Of a stretch of 64,000 nt of DNA, positions 25,968 through 34,382 are shown piece after piece. The translations under genes were made by a program, and so were the position numbers. The stretch's first letter is position 1. Each line of letters starts with the position of its first letter. The notes below the pieces were generated by a model that was not told where the DNA came from, made no database searches, and saw only the letters and a program-made list of their open reading frames with translations. Source of the stretch: Natrialba sp. SSL1 (lineage in GTDB: Archaea > Halobacteriota > Halobacteria > Halobacteriales > Natrialbaceae); NCBI RefSeq assembly GCF_001861355.1, contig NZ_MASN01000027.1, positions 45,631-109,630 on the forward strand, read 5' to 3'.

Positions 25968-26100
25968 CGTAGCACAGAACCCACCGACGGTATCGTCGGT
26001 TGCGACACCAGACACAGCAGTAGCACCGACACCGGCATTGATACCGACACCGGCACTGACACCGATACCGACACTAACACCGTGGAGGGATGACCAATGA
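25960..26100 (+). CDS. Low-complexity mini-cistron bridging dppB and dppC (46 aa)
   Basis: ATG at 25960 overlaps the dppB stop in the sequence ATGACTGA. The frame runs through a Thr-Pro-rich peptide (PTPALIPTPALTPIPTL) and ends in TGA at 26098-26100, overlapping the dppC ATG by the ATGA arrangement. It could serve only to carry ribosomes from dppB to dppC across an expanded repeat, or be the former N-terminus of DppC put out of frame. A very similar arrangement lies between dppD and dppF. Translation is inferred, not shown. Confidence 0.4.
   Translation: MTDVAQNPPTVSSVATPDTAVAPTPALIPTPALTPIPTLTPWRDDQ
26026..26079 (+). repeat. Three 18-bp tandem units between dppB and dppC
   Basis: Units CCGACACCGGCATTGATA, CCGACACCGGCACTGACA and CCGATACCGACACTAACA follow without gaps. 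They encode the Thr-Pro repeats of the mini-cistron and explain the unusual 129-bp gap inside an otherwise overlapping operon. Confidence 0.8.
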
Positions 26101-27176
26101 GCGGCGAAGAGAGTCGTGTCGGCGACGCAGAACTCTCCACCAACGGCCGCGTACTTGGAACGCTCGCGAAGCTCAGGCACAGCCCAACGTCGGTCGCTGG
26201 ACTCCTCATCGTCGCCGTCCTCGTTGCGATGGCGATCTTCAGCGCGATCGATAGCTTCCTGTTTAACCGGGCGATCATCACGTGGCTCCACGCCGATCCA
26301 CACGCGATGGATCAGAGTATGCGCTACTCCGAACCGTCGCGAGCGCATCCGTTCGGAACCGACCGCTACGGCCGTGACGTGTTCGCGCGGATCATCTACG
26401 GGAGCCGAACGGCGCTAACGATCGGCATCCTCGCGGTCGGCATCAGCTTCGTCGGCGGTGTCATCATCGGCGCGATCTCGGCGTACTTCGGCGGCTACGT
26501 CGACGACGGCCTCATGCGAACCGTCGAGGTCCTGTACGCGATTCCGGGCCTCGTCCTCGCGATGATCTTCATGGCGATCTTCGGTCCGAGTATCTACAAC
26601 CTCTTCATCGCCTACGGGATCGTCGGTATTCCGGCGTACGCCCGGGTGATGCGCTCTGAAGTGCTCTCCCTGCGAGACCGCCAGTACGTCGAGGCGGCGA
26701 AACTCGCGGGGCTGCCCCGACGAACGATTCTCTTCCGCGAGATCGTCCCCAACGGGCTCGCGCCGGTCGTCGTGCAGGCGACCCTATCGATGGGGACCGT
26801 CATCATCGGCGCAGCGGCGCTCTCGTTCCTCGGCTTCGGTGTCCAACCGCCGACGCCGGACTGGGGCCGAATGCTCGCGGACGGCCGGACGGCGCTGCTC
26901 GTCGCGTGGTGGGTCGCGCTGTTCCCCGGCATCATGATCTTCCTCACAGTTATGGGATTCAACATGCTTGGCGACGGACTGCGAGACGTAATGGACCCGA
27001 AAACGACCGTCGAAGACGTCGGCTACGATGATTTCGACGTGGACGCAATCCTCGAAGACGACGGCCACGGCGAGCGCTCGCCTGACGAGGGCGACCGCCA
27101 GCAGGCGGCAACCGACGGTGGACTCGAGCAACACGACGCAGATTCGTCGACGACGGCGCGAGGTGATCGTCGATGA
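26097..27176 (+). CDS. dppC: Peptide ABC transporter permease, DppC type, with acidic C-terminal tail
   Basis: 359-aa membrane protein. It has a hydrophilic N-terminus with one helix (about 42-60), a periplasmic-side segment with HPFGTDRYGRDVFARIIYG, then five helices and the EAA loop EAAKLAGLPRRTILFREIVPN. After the conserved LGDGLRDVMDPK it carries an extra tail of about 55 residues rich in Asp, Glu, Gln and Arg, which most DppC proteins lack. It overlaps the dppD start by four bases. Confidence 0.93.
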   Translation: MSGEESRVGDAELSTNGRVLGTLAKLRHSPTSVAGLLIVAVLVAMAIFSAIDSFLFNRAIITWLHADPHAMDQSMRYSEPSRAHPFGTDRYGRDVFARIIYGSRTALTIGILAVGISFVGGVIIGAISAYFGGYVDDGLMRTVEVLYAIPGLVLAMIFMAIFGPSIYNLFIAYGIVGIPAYARVMRSEVLSLRDRQYVEAAKLAGLPRRTILFREIVPNGLAPVVVQATLSMGTVIIGAAALSFLGFGVQPPTPDWGRMLADGRTALLVAWWVALFPGIMIFLTVMGFNMLGDGLRDVMDPKTTVEDVGYDDFDVDAILEDDGHGERSPDEGDRQQAATDGGLEQHDADSSTTARGDRR

Positions 27177-28222
27177 GCCTTCTCGAGGTCGAAGACCTGC
27201 AGACGTACTTCTTCACGTCCGACGGCATCGTGCGCGCGGTCGACGGTGTGAGCTTCGAGGTCGAAACCGGTGAATCGCTGGGACTCGTCGGCGAGAGTGG
27301 CGCTGGAAAGAGCGTCGCCGTCAAGAGTCTCATGGGATTGATCCGTGAACCCGGCCGGATCGTCAACGGGAGCATCAAGTACGACGGCCAGGAGTTGACT
27401 GATCTCAGCGAGCAGGAACTCAGACGAGACATTCGCGGTAACGAAATCTCGATCATCTTCCAGGACGCGATGTCCGCGCTCAACCCCGTCTTCACCGTCG
27501 GCGAGCAGATCGAGGAAGTTATCGTCGAGAACACGGACCGCTCGCCCACTGAGGCACGCGAGCGAGCGATCGAACTCCTCGACGACGTCGGCATTCCGGA
27601 TCCGGCACAACGGATCGACGAGTATCCACACCAGTACTCCGGCGGCATGCAACAGCGAGCGATGATCGCGATGGCGCTCGCCTGTGATCCACGACTGATC
27701 ATCGCCGACGAGCCGACGACGGCGCTCGACGTGACCATCCAGGCCGGCATTCTCGAACTGTTCGACGAGATTCAGGAGAAATACGAGACGAGTATGGTGT
27801 ACGTCACGCACGACCTCGGCGTCGTCAGAGAGGTCTGTGACCGCGTGGCAGTCATGTATCTCGGCAGGGTAGTCGAGTCCGCACCGTACGAAGAACTGTA
27901 CCGAAACCCGAAACACCCCTACACGCAGTCGCTCATCAACTCGGTTGTCACACCGGACGAGACGCTCGACGAACTCGATCCGATTGGCGGGACCATGCCG
28001 AGTGCGGTCTCGCCGCCCTCGGGCTGCCGGTTCCGAACCCGTTGTTCGGTCGAATTCGGCGAGTGCTCGCAGCTGACGCCGCCGCTGTACGATGTCGGCG
28101 ACGAGGAGACGCATACGACCGCCTGTCTGCGCTACGACGACGGCGTCGAACGCGAAGAACCGGCGTTACACGAGTCGACGACCAGTGAGCCGGCCGTCGT
28201 GGAGGAACAGACAGATGACTGA
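27173..28222 (+). CDS. dppD: Peptide ABC transporter ATPase, DppD type
   Basis: 349-aa cytoplasmic ATPase. Walker A is GESGAGKSVAVK, the Q-loop is IIFQDAMSALNPVF, the signature is YSGGMQQRAMIA and Walker B is LIIADEPTTALD. The C-terminal oligopeptide-transporter domain follows, with cysteines in CRFRTRCSVEFGEC and TACLRY, a four-cysteine pattern typical of Dpp/Opp ATPases. It pairs with DppF. The last eight bases overlap a second low-complexity mini-cistron. Confidence 0.93.
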   Translation: MSLLEVEDLQTYFFTSDGIVRAVDGVSFEVETGESLGLVGESGAGKSVAVKSLMGLIREPGRIVNGSIKYDGQELTDLSEQELRRDIRGNEISIIFQDAMSALNPVFTVGEQIEEVIVENTDRSPTEARERAIELLDDVGIPDPAQRIDEYPHQYSGGMQQRAMIAMALACDPRLIIADEPTTALDVTIQAGILELFDEIQEKYETSMVYVTHDLGVVREVCDRVAVMYLGRVVESAPYEELYRNPKHPYTQSLINSVVTPDETLDELDPIGGTMPSAVSPPSGCRFRTRCSVEFGECSQLTPPLYDVGDEETHTTACLRYDDGVEREEPALHESTTSEPAVVEEQTDD

Positions 28223-28328
28223 GACCGAGACCGAGACTAGGACTGAGACTAACGCTGGCGCTACGACCGAGGCTGACGCTACGACCGAGACGCAACCACG
28301 AACTGACCGCGAACGAGGTGCGCTATGA
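28215..28328 (+). CDS. Low-complexity mini-cistron bridging dppD and dppF (37 aa)
   Basis: ATG at 28215 overlaps the dppD stop in ATGACTGA, exactly as at the dppB end. The frame encodes a Thr-Glu/Ala-Thr-rich peptide made from GAGACC-type repeats and ends in TGA at 28326-28328, overlapping the dppF ATG (28325). Its likely role is translational coupling across an expanded simple repeat, but it could be the displaced former start of dppF. Translation is inferred only. Confidence 0.4.
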   Translation: MTETETETRTETNAGATTEADATTETQPRTDRERGAL

Positions 28329-30010
28329 GTACGATCGATCGAACCGACGATGGGGGACCCAGTGGAACGAACCGTACTGACGACCGGACCGGTGGCTCCG
28401 ATCGGGAGCCGCTACTCGAGGTCGCCGGGCTCCAGAAACACTTCCCGGTGAACTCGGGGCTGCTCTCGTCGATCCGCTTCGATCCGGAGTCGGGGCCGTT
28501 CCCGTTCCGCTACGACCAGTCGAGCGTGAAAGCCGTCGACGGCGTCGACTTCGAGCTACGCCCCGGTGAAACGCTCGGCATCGTCGGCGAGTCCGGTTGC
28601 GGAAAGTCGACGCTTGCACGAACCATCCTCGGCCTCGAAGAGCCGACGGCCGGCGACATCACCTTCGACGGCCGATCGACGGACGAAATCCCCGAAGGCG
28701 AGTTCCGAAAGCGCACGCAGATGGTGTTTCAGGACCCCCAGTCGAGCCTGAACCCGCGCCGAAAGGTCGGCCACATTATCGAGGACCCACTCGAGGGAAC
28801 CGATTGGCCGCGATCCGATTCGTCGGTCGGTGCGGATACCGAAGTACGAACCGAAGACCTCTCCGAGTACGCAGTCAACGCCACCGTGGACGACAACGCG
28901 GACCTCGTCGTCGATCCGGTCGACGGCGTCGCGACGGTCCTGCTGACGGTTCGCCCCGTCGGTGACCCAACCGAAAAACGCGTCGAAACGGCCGACGACA
29001 TCGCCGTCGACCTCCCTTGGGGATTCGACGCCACCGTCACCGTCGACGAAACGGAGCGAACGATTGACATCGACGTCTCCGTCTCCGCCTCCAAAGCCGA
29101 CCTTCGGCGCGAGCGCGCACTCGAGTTACTCGAGCAGGTCGGCCTCAAACGCGAGTACTACGACCGCCATCCCCACGAGTTCTCTGGGGGACAGCGCCAG
29201 CGGATCAACCTCGCGCGGGCGCTGTCGATCAATCCGGATCTCGTCGTGGCGGACGAGCCGGTTAGCGGACTCGACGTGAGCGTGCAGGCCCAGATTCTCA
29301 ATCTGATGGACGACCTGCAGGAGGAGTACGGGCTGACGTATCTCCTGATTTCACACGACCTGAGCGTGGTTCGGTACGTTGCCGACCGCGTGGCCGTGAT
29401 GTACCTGGGAGAGTTCGTCGAAATGGCCCCGACCGAGGAGCTGTTCACCGAGCAGTACCATCCCTACGCCAGGGCGCTGTTGAGCGCCGTGCCGAACCCC
29501 GACCCCGACCAGCCGGGGATCGAATCGGTGATTCAGGGGAACGTGCCGAGCGCCTCCGATCCGCCGCGGGGCTGTCGGTTCCACACGCGCTGTCCGTCGT
29601 TCATCCTGCCGGACGGCTTCAGCGCCGCAGGGTACGAGGCGTACGACGAACTCCTCGGGGCTGTCCGCGAGCAGGAACTCGAGGGGAGCGATTTGGACGC
29701 GGTTGTCGAGACCTACCTCGGGGATATCGACGCGAGTGCGTCTGCCGACACCGCTACCGACGCCGCGGGCGACGGCGGTACGATCCCACCTGGCGCGAGG
29801 TCGGACGCGCGCCAGGCCGTCGAACGCGCACTCGAGGGTGACTGGACTGCTGCCAGAGAGCGTCTCGAGACGCACGAATCGGTCTGTCAGTCCGCGACGC
29901 CGGCGCTCGACCCTGCCGGCGGAACTACCAGTGACGTTGTTGGCAAAACCGAACGGTTGACGGCGTGTCATCTCGAAGTAACTGACGAAGGAGGCACCCG
30001 TGAGCCGTAA
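28325..30010 (+). CDS. dppF: Peptide ABC transporter ATPase, DppF type, with two large insertions
   Basis: 561-aa ATPase; normal DppF is about 330 aa. Walker A is GESGCGKST (88-96), the Q-loop VFQDPQSS (Q136), the signature FSGGQRQR (286-293) and Walker B LVVADEP (306-312). About 100 extra residues (156-256) lie between Q-loop and signature, in the helical subdomain. They are beta-rich in character (VATVLLTVRPVGD, DATVTVDETERTIDID). A further insertion of roughly 110 residues splits the C-terminal cysteine motif (CRFHTRC ... VCQ ... ACHL). All catalytic motifs remain, so the enzyme is probably active. Confidence 0.9.
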   Translation: MSTIDRTDDGGPSGTNRTDDRTGGSDREPLLEVAGLQKHFPVNSGLLSSIRFDPESGPFPFRYDQSSVKAVDGVDFELRPGETLGIVGESGCGKSTLARTILGLEEPTAGDITFDGRSTDEIPEGEFRKRTQMVFQDPQSSLNPRRKVGHIIEDPLEGTDWPRSDSSVGADTEVRTEDLSEYAVNATVDDNADLVVDPVDGVATVLLTVRPVGDPTEKRVETADDIAVDLPWGFDATVTVDETERTIDIDVSVSASKADLRRERALELLEQVGLKREYYDRHPHEFSGGQRQRINLARALSINPDLVVADEPVSGLDVSVQAQILNLMDDLQEEYGLTYLLISHDLSVVRYVADRVAVMYLGEFVEMAPTEELFTEQYHPYARALLSAVPNPDPDQPGIESVIQGNVPSASDPPRGCRFHTRCPSFILPDGFSAAGYEAYDELLGAVREQELEGSDLDAVVETYLGDIDASASADTATDAAGDGGTIPPGARSDARQAVERALEGDWTAARERLETHESVCQSATPALDPAGGTTSDVVGKTERLTACHLEVTDEGGTREP

Positions 30011-31373
30011 CGAACAGCGACCGACCGAACAGGCACAGTCCGAATCGCAGGCCGCGTCGCTGGTCGAGTCGGCGTTTCCACACCTCGACCGGATGAGCGC
30101 GAGCGTCTACGCCGCCGACTTGCGGACGGGTGACCCGATCGTCACGGCGAACCCGCACGTCCCACTGTTGCCGGCGTCGAACGCGAAACTCGTGACGGCA
30201 GCACGCGCGTTCGATGAGCTTGGCCCGTCCTACCGGTTCGAGACGACGCTTCACGCCGACGGCGCGGTGCAGGAGGGCCACCTCCTCGGTGACCTCGTCC
30301 TCACCGGATCCGGCGCGGCCGACCTCTCACAGGGCGACCTGCTGGCGCTCGCCGAAGCCGTCGCCGAGGCCGGCATCGACACCGTCGCCGGCGAACTCGT
30401 CATCGACGCCTCGGCGTTCGACCACCAGTCGCTCGGTCCCGGCTGGACGTGGGACGACGGCCAGTTCGAGTACGGTGCCAAGAGCACGCCGCTCGCACTC
30501 GAGCGAAACACGGTCGACATCACCGTCAGTCACCGCAACGGCTCGGTCACCGTCGACGCCTCGCCGACCTCGGAAATCGTCCGCATCGAATCGGACGTGA
30601 CGACCGGGCCGACCGAAGAGCTCGAGGTGTACAAGAAACGGGCCTCCGAGGTCATCCGCGTCGAGGGACAGATCCCACCCGGCGAGACGACCGTCGAGGC
30701 GAGCCCCGTCGACGACCCGATGATGCACGCCGGCTCGCTCCTCCGGCAGGCACTCGAGTCCACCGGCGTCACCATCGACGGCTGGACCCGGATCGAACAC
30801 GAGCCCGTCGACACTGACGGCCCGCCCTGTGCGGTCGTCGAATCCTCGCCGCTCTCGGCGCAGGTCCGCACGATGCTCGTCACCTCGGACAACTTCGTCG
30901 CCGAGCAACTCGCCCGAACGGTCGCGCTCGAACTCGAGGGTGAGGGCTCCTGGGACGCCTGGGAAACGCACGTCACCGACTTTCTGGAGGCCCGCGGTGC
31001 CGACGCCGTCCGACTCCGAGACGGCTCCGGGCTCTCGCGGTACAACCTGCTGTCGGCTGCGAGTATCGCCGCCGTACTCGAGTGGAGTCTCGACCAGCCC
31101 TGGGGCGACCGCTACCGCAGTTCGCTGCCGCTGGCCGGCGTCGAGGGGACGGTCAGCAACCGACTCGAGGCTGCACCGCTGCCGGTGAGAGCGAAGACCG
31201 GCACGCTAACCGGCGTCCGCACGTTCTCGGGCTACGTCGAGGATCGCGAGAACGAGCCCGCGATCGTCTTCTCGTGTCTGCTCTCGAATCTCACGGGCGA
31301 CCAGGAGGCCAGCGCGACGGACCGCATCGACGACCTCGTCGAATCCATTATCGAGACGGCTGCACTCGAGTAG
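30000..31373 (+). CDS. dacB: D-alanyl-D-alanine carboxypeptidase-like protein (peptidase S13, PBP4/DacB type)
   Basis: 457-aa penicillin-binding-protein fold. Motif 1 is S60-N-A-K63 in LPASNAKLVTAAR, motif 2 is SDN in VTSDNFVAEQLAR, and motif 3 is KTG in VRAKTGTLTGVRTFSGY. The S13-specific insertion lies between motifs 1 and 2. No signal peptide or helix is seen, so it should stay in the cytoplasm, unlike bacterial PBP4. It starts with GTG inside the last eleven bases of dppF and is therefore part of the transporter operon. Archaea have no murein; trimming D-Ala from imported wall peptides is the likely role. Confidence 0.88.
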   Translation: MSRNEQRPTEQAQSESQAASLVESAFPHLDRMSASVYAADLRTGDPIVTANPHVPLLPASNAKLVTAARAFDELGPSYRFETTLHADGAVQEGHLLGDLVLTGSGAADLSQGDLLALAEAVAEAGIDTVAGELVIDASAFDHQSLGPGWTWDDGQFEYGAKSTPLALERNTVDITVSHRNGSVTVDASPTSEIVRIESDVTTGPTEELEVYKKRASEVIRVEGQIPPGETTVEASPVDDPMMHAGSLLRQALESTGVTIDGWTRIEHEPVDTDGPPCAVVESSPLSAQVRTMLVTSDNFVAEQLARTVALELEGEGSWDAWETHVTDFLEARGADAVRLRDGSGLSRYNLLSAASIAAVLEWSLDQPWGDRYRSSLPLAGVEGTVSNRLEAAPLPVRAKTGTLTGVRTFSGYVEDRENEPAIVFSCLLSNLTGDQEASATDRIDDLVESIIETAALE

Positions 31374-31375
31374 CC
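30970..31375 (+). repeat. 3' end of dacB, first copy of a 0.4-kb direct repeat
   Basis: The last 400 or so bases of dacB recur almost unchanged at 35170-35577, on the same strand. The two copies flank the four-gene minus-strand cluster at 31433-35119. Confidence 0.85.
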
Positions 31376-31432
31376 GGTCGGGCCGTCGATCGAGCTCTGC
31401 GAGTTTCGTTCGCGCTCTCGTGAACTGCAATA

Positions 31433-32203
31433 CTACTCCGGGTTTCCCTCGTTCTCCGTAGATGTGGGACGTTGCGGCGTGTGCGTCAGCGCGAGGATGA
31501 ACGCCACGACCGCGACCAGCAGGAGCGCCAGTCCGAGGAGTGGCGAGCCGGTGGTCGGTACTGGTATCGGTATCGGTATCGGGAGCCGGGCAACGGCAAC
31601 CGTAAGCACGACTGCCACGGTCGCGACGGCCACCCCCGAGCCGGCCCCGACGAGTTCGACGGAGACGGTTTCGGCGGTTCCACCGACCTGTTCGCCGAGC
31701 GTGATCGCTCGCTCGGCGGTGTCCCACGATAGGAACACTAGCGAAACGGCCATCGCCGACCGCCAGACCGGCGGTGCGTCGACGACGGCGATCGTTGCGA
31801 CGCCAACGAACACGAGCACGCTGCCGGTACGCACGAGCGGTCGGACGATTCTGGTGGAGACGGGAAACAGACCGAGGGTCGCCACCAGCGCTCCGATCCC
31901 ACACGAGAGGAGTGCGAACAGTGTCACAATCGGTGGCGAAAGCACAATTGCCCCAACCAGTGCCGTCACGGCGAGGAGGAATCCCAACCCGGTAAGTAGC
32001 CGTCCGCCGAGCCGAAAGCGTCGTCGACGGAGCACCACGCCGGCGACGAAGGCCGCGAGTCCGATCCCCGTCAGGAGCAACGGCGCGGTCTGTATCGGAC
32101 TCGCAGCGCCGACGAAACATGCACCAAGCAGTGCGGCGAGCGCGATGGTCGCGCTCACCGTCGTCGGGAACGAAGCCTCCGGATCGCCAGGGAGACCACT
32201 CAT
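31433..32203 (-). CDS. Polytopic membrane protein (DUF7519-like)
   Basis: 256-aa protein with about eight short hydrophobic helices, beginning MSGLPGDPEASFPTTVS and ending in a hydrophilic tail. No enzymatic motif is seen. It overlaps the DUF58 gene stop by four bases, as the last gene of a four-gene operon. I associate this position with the haloarchaeal family DUF7519, from memory rather than a search. It probably belongs to a membrane complex with the DUF58 and DUF4129 proteins. Confidence 0.65.
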   Translation of the reverse strand: MSGLPGDPEASFPTTVSATIALAALLGACFVGAASPIQTAPLLLTGIGLAAFVAGVVLRRRRFRLGGRLLTGLGFLLAVTALVGAIVLSPPIVTLFALLSCGIGALVATLGLFPVSTRIVRPLVRTGSVLVFVGVATIAVVDAPPVWRSAMAVSLVFLSWDTAERAITLGEQVGGTAETVSVELVGAGSGVAVATVAVVLTVAVARLPIPIPIPVPTTGSPLLGLALLLVAVVAFILALTHTPQRPTSTENEGNPE

Positions 32204-33609
32204 CGGTTCACCCCCGCGCGCATCGCGCTCTCGAGTGGAGTTTCGGGGTCCCAGTCGACGACTGGCACGGCAGCTCGCCGAAGGGTTGCGATTCGATTGC
32301 GCCGTCGAACTCGCGCGACCGCCGTTCCGAGCGACCGTTCCGCCGTCACGTCGGGCGACAGCACGGTCACCGGATTGCCCTCCGCCTGAAGCGTTCGGGC
32401 CAGTTCGACGGGCACCTCGTCGAGGAGCGGGGAGAGAAGCAACACGCCGGTTTGCCGGCCGATTCGCGTTCGGAGCTCGCGTCCCTGTTCGTCACCGGTT
32501 GTGCGGTCGGTGCGTCCAATGTGCACGGTCGGCGGTTCGAGCGGCAGCGTTTCCGGGTCCGCGAGCGTCCGCCGCACGGTCGCAATGTGGCGAGATCCGG
32601 TCTTCGGCGCCATCCACTGCTGTCCCGTGCCCAAGACCGAGAGCCCGACGGGCTCGTTCGAGTCGGCGGCCGCATCGAGCAGTTCGCGCGCCGCGAACCG
32701 CTCGTAGGCGACGGCGTGCGGATCGCCGTCCGTGGCTGCCCGGTAACAGCACTGTCGGGCGTCGAGACAGAGCACCGTCGGCTGCGCTCGCTCCTCTCGA
32801 AAGCGAACGGTCGTCAGCTCCCGTTCACGGGCGTAGCGGTTCCAGTCGATTCTGCTCGGTCGGTCCCCGGGACGGTACGCGCGGACATTCGAGAATTCGG
32901 TCCCGCTTCCGTCGACGGCTGTGACGGTCGTTCCCGGCCGGGTGTGTACGAGCCGACCGAAGGTAACGGACTGGATCGGCGAGCGACAGGCGAGTACCGT
33001 TTCCGTCTCCGGCTCGACGGTTGTCCCGACCGCGGTGCTCCCACTCGTGTCCCTGCAAACCACGGCTGCCGGCTCGAATCGGTGGATTCCGTGCTTCGCA
33101 ACGACCGTGTAGGACATCGTCGTCTCGCCGCCCGGCTCGAGTACTGTCGCGTGTCGAGCGGAGCCGCCGCGGACTGCAAGCAGTCGCGGGACGCCGTCGG
33201 CGAGACTGACGTTGGTGAGCGTCTGTCGCCCCGTATTCCGGAGCGTGACCGTGACCTCGACTGCCTCTCCGTGCGAGGGGGAATCCGCGCTGATCGTCCG
33301 TTCGATCTCGAGTGTCGGTATGGGAACTGCGGTCGCATGCGAGTAGACGGCGAAGACGATGGCGGGGATCGAGAGGAGAAGGAGGATTGGTTCCTCCAGC
33401 AACACACCCGTTCCGCTCGCGAGCAGCGCGGCGACGAGCGCGCTGTTCCAGCGCGTCGTCCGTCGGATGCTGTTGGTGTTCCGGTCTGTCGTGTCTTGGT
33501 CTGTCGTGTCTTGGTCTACGGCGTCTTGGTCTACGGCGTCTTGGTCCGTCGTGTCCTGATGTACCGTGTCTTGGCCTCTCGTCTTCTGGCCCGTCGCGTT
33601 GGGGTTCAT
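32200..33609 (-). CDS. DUF58 domain-containing protein (vWA-like, MoxR-associated)
   Basis: 469-aa protein starting MNPNATGQKTRG. Residues 14-43 are six 5-residue repeats (DTTDQ/DAVDQ). Two hydrophobic helices follow (about 50-85), then a beta-rich domain and the DUF58 core with its hallmark YRPGDRPSRIDWNRYAR and the vWA-like strand PTVLCLDAR. The open frame extends upstream to 34488 but that part is the antisense-like shadow of the next gene. DUF58 proteins usually act with a MoxR AAA ATPase, which is absent here. The gene overlaps both neighbours by four bases. Confidence 0.85.
   Translation of the reverse strand: MNPNATGQKTRGQDTVHQDTTDQDAVDQDAVDQDTTDQDTTDRNTNSIRRTTRWNSALVAALLASGTGVLLEEPILLLLSIPAIVFAVYSHATAVPIPTLEIERTISADSPSHGEAVEVTVTLRNTGRQTLTNVSLADGVPRLLAVRGGSARHATVLEPGGETTMSYTVVAKHGIHRFEPAAVVCRDTSGSTAVGTTVEPETETVLACRSPIQSVTFGRLVHTRPGTTVTAVDGSGTEFSNVRAYRPGDRPSRIDWNRYARERELTTVRFREERAQPTVLCLDARQCCYRAATDGDPHAVAYERFAARELLDAAADSNEPVGLSVLGTGQQWMAPKTGSRHIATVRRTLADPETLPLEPPTVHIGRTDRTTGDEQGRELRTRIGRQTGVLLLSPLLDEVPVELARTLQAEGNPVTVLSPDVTAERSLGTAVARVRRRNRIATLRRAAVPVVDWDPETPLESAMRAGVNR
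33481..33570 (-). repeat. 15-bp tandem repeats in the DUF58 gene
   Basis: Six imperfect 15-base units (GTCTTGGTCTGTCGT type on the plus strand) encode the DTTDQ/DAVDQ repeats at residues 14-43. Copy number is likely to vary between strains. Confidence 0.8.
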
Positions 33610-34382
33610 CGTCGCTCCTGCTCCCGAACCTGCCCTCGGCTCCGGTCTCGATTCTGGACCCGTCCCCGATTCCGGTCTCGACTTCGAACTTGACTCCGGC
33701 CCCGAACCTGATCCCGACTCCAGCTTCGTCCCCCAGCTCGGTCTTCGCCTCTCTCCGCGGCGAGCGCTCGAATCGCCTGCGCCGTTCGCCGGGCGTCTCG
33801 CGAAAAGCGGACGCGTCTCGCGACCGATCGAAGCGGCGAGGACGCCGTCTCGGATTTCGGCCGCACGAACGCCGCGGCAACCGGGTCGTCGGTCCACGTC
33901 CCCCGCTCGAGTTGTCCGCGAGCGGCTTCCGCGGCGCAGCCCGTCGTTCGAACGAGGGTTCGTACCACTGCCTGTCGGAACTGTGCGCGCATTCGGTCGG
34001 ACCGTGCCGGCAGCAGTACCGTCGGCCATCGCCGGTCCAGAACTCGCTCGAAATCGCGCCCTGGTGTCGGCGTCGGCGGGACGGATTCTGGTCTGCCCTT
34101 CGTCTGTCCCGTCCGGCTCATCCGTCCCCGCTGTTTCATCCGCCCCGTCCGATCTGGCTCGTCGAACAGAATAAACGGGACGAGCAAACACGCGAGCACG
34201 AACATCACCGTGAAGGACGAAACGAGTACCAACTCGTCGTGCCAGGGCCAGTCCAGTCCGCGCCCGCCCGGCGCGACCACGACGAGTAACGCAGCACAGA
34301 ACGAAAGGACGCCGCCCGTCACTAGCAGCCATCGGCCGCTCGAGTGCGAGTACGAGTCCGTATCCGAGTTCCCCTCTGTCAT
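33606..34382 (-). CDS. Membrane protein of the DUF58 operon (DUF7269-like)
   Basis: 258-aa protein with two N-terminal helices (WLLVTGGVLSFCAALLVVVA near 18 and VLVSSFTVMFVLACLLVPFIL near 52). A cytoplasmic domain follows, containing a long basic helix region, and an Arg/Ser-rich tail made of RSRDRNRG-like units. It overlaps DUF58 and DUF4129 genes by four bases each. I link the position to the haloarchaeal family DUF7269 from memory. The Arg-rich tail is unusual for an acidic haloarchaeal protein and looks like another simple-sequence expansion. Confidence 0.65.
   Translation of the reverse strand: MTEGNSDTDSYSHSSGRWLLVTGGVLSFCAALLVVVAPGGRGLDWPWHDELVLVSSFTVMFVLACLLVPFILFDEPDRTGRMKQRGRMSRTGQTKGRPESVPPTPTPGRDFERVLDRRWPTVLLPARSDRMRAQFRQAVVRTLVRTTGCAAEAARGQLERGTWTDDPVAAAFVRPKSETASSPLRSVARRVRFSRDARRTAQAIRALAAERGEDRAGGRSWSRDQVRGRSQVRSRDRNRGRVQNRDRSRGQVREQERR

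Noticed and set aside
31464..33693. Large plus-strand open frames (486 and 524 codons) over the DUF7519 and DUF58 genes
   Set aside because: Arg/Ser/Pro-rich translations typical of wrong-frame reading; the minus strand has overlapping genes with family signatures.
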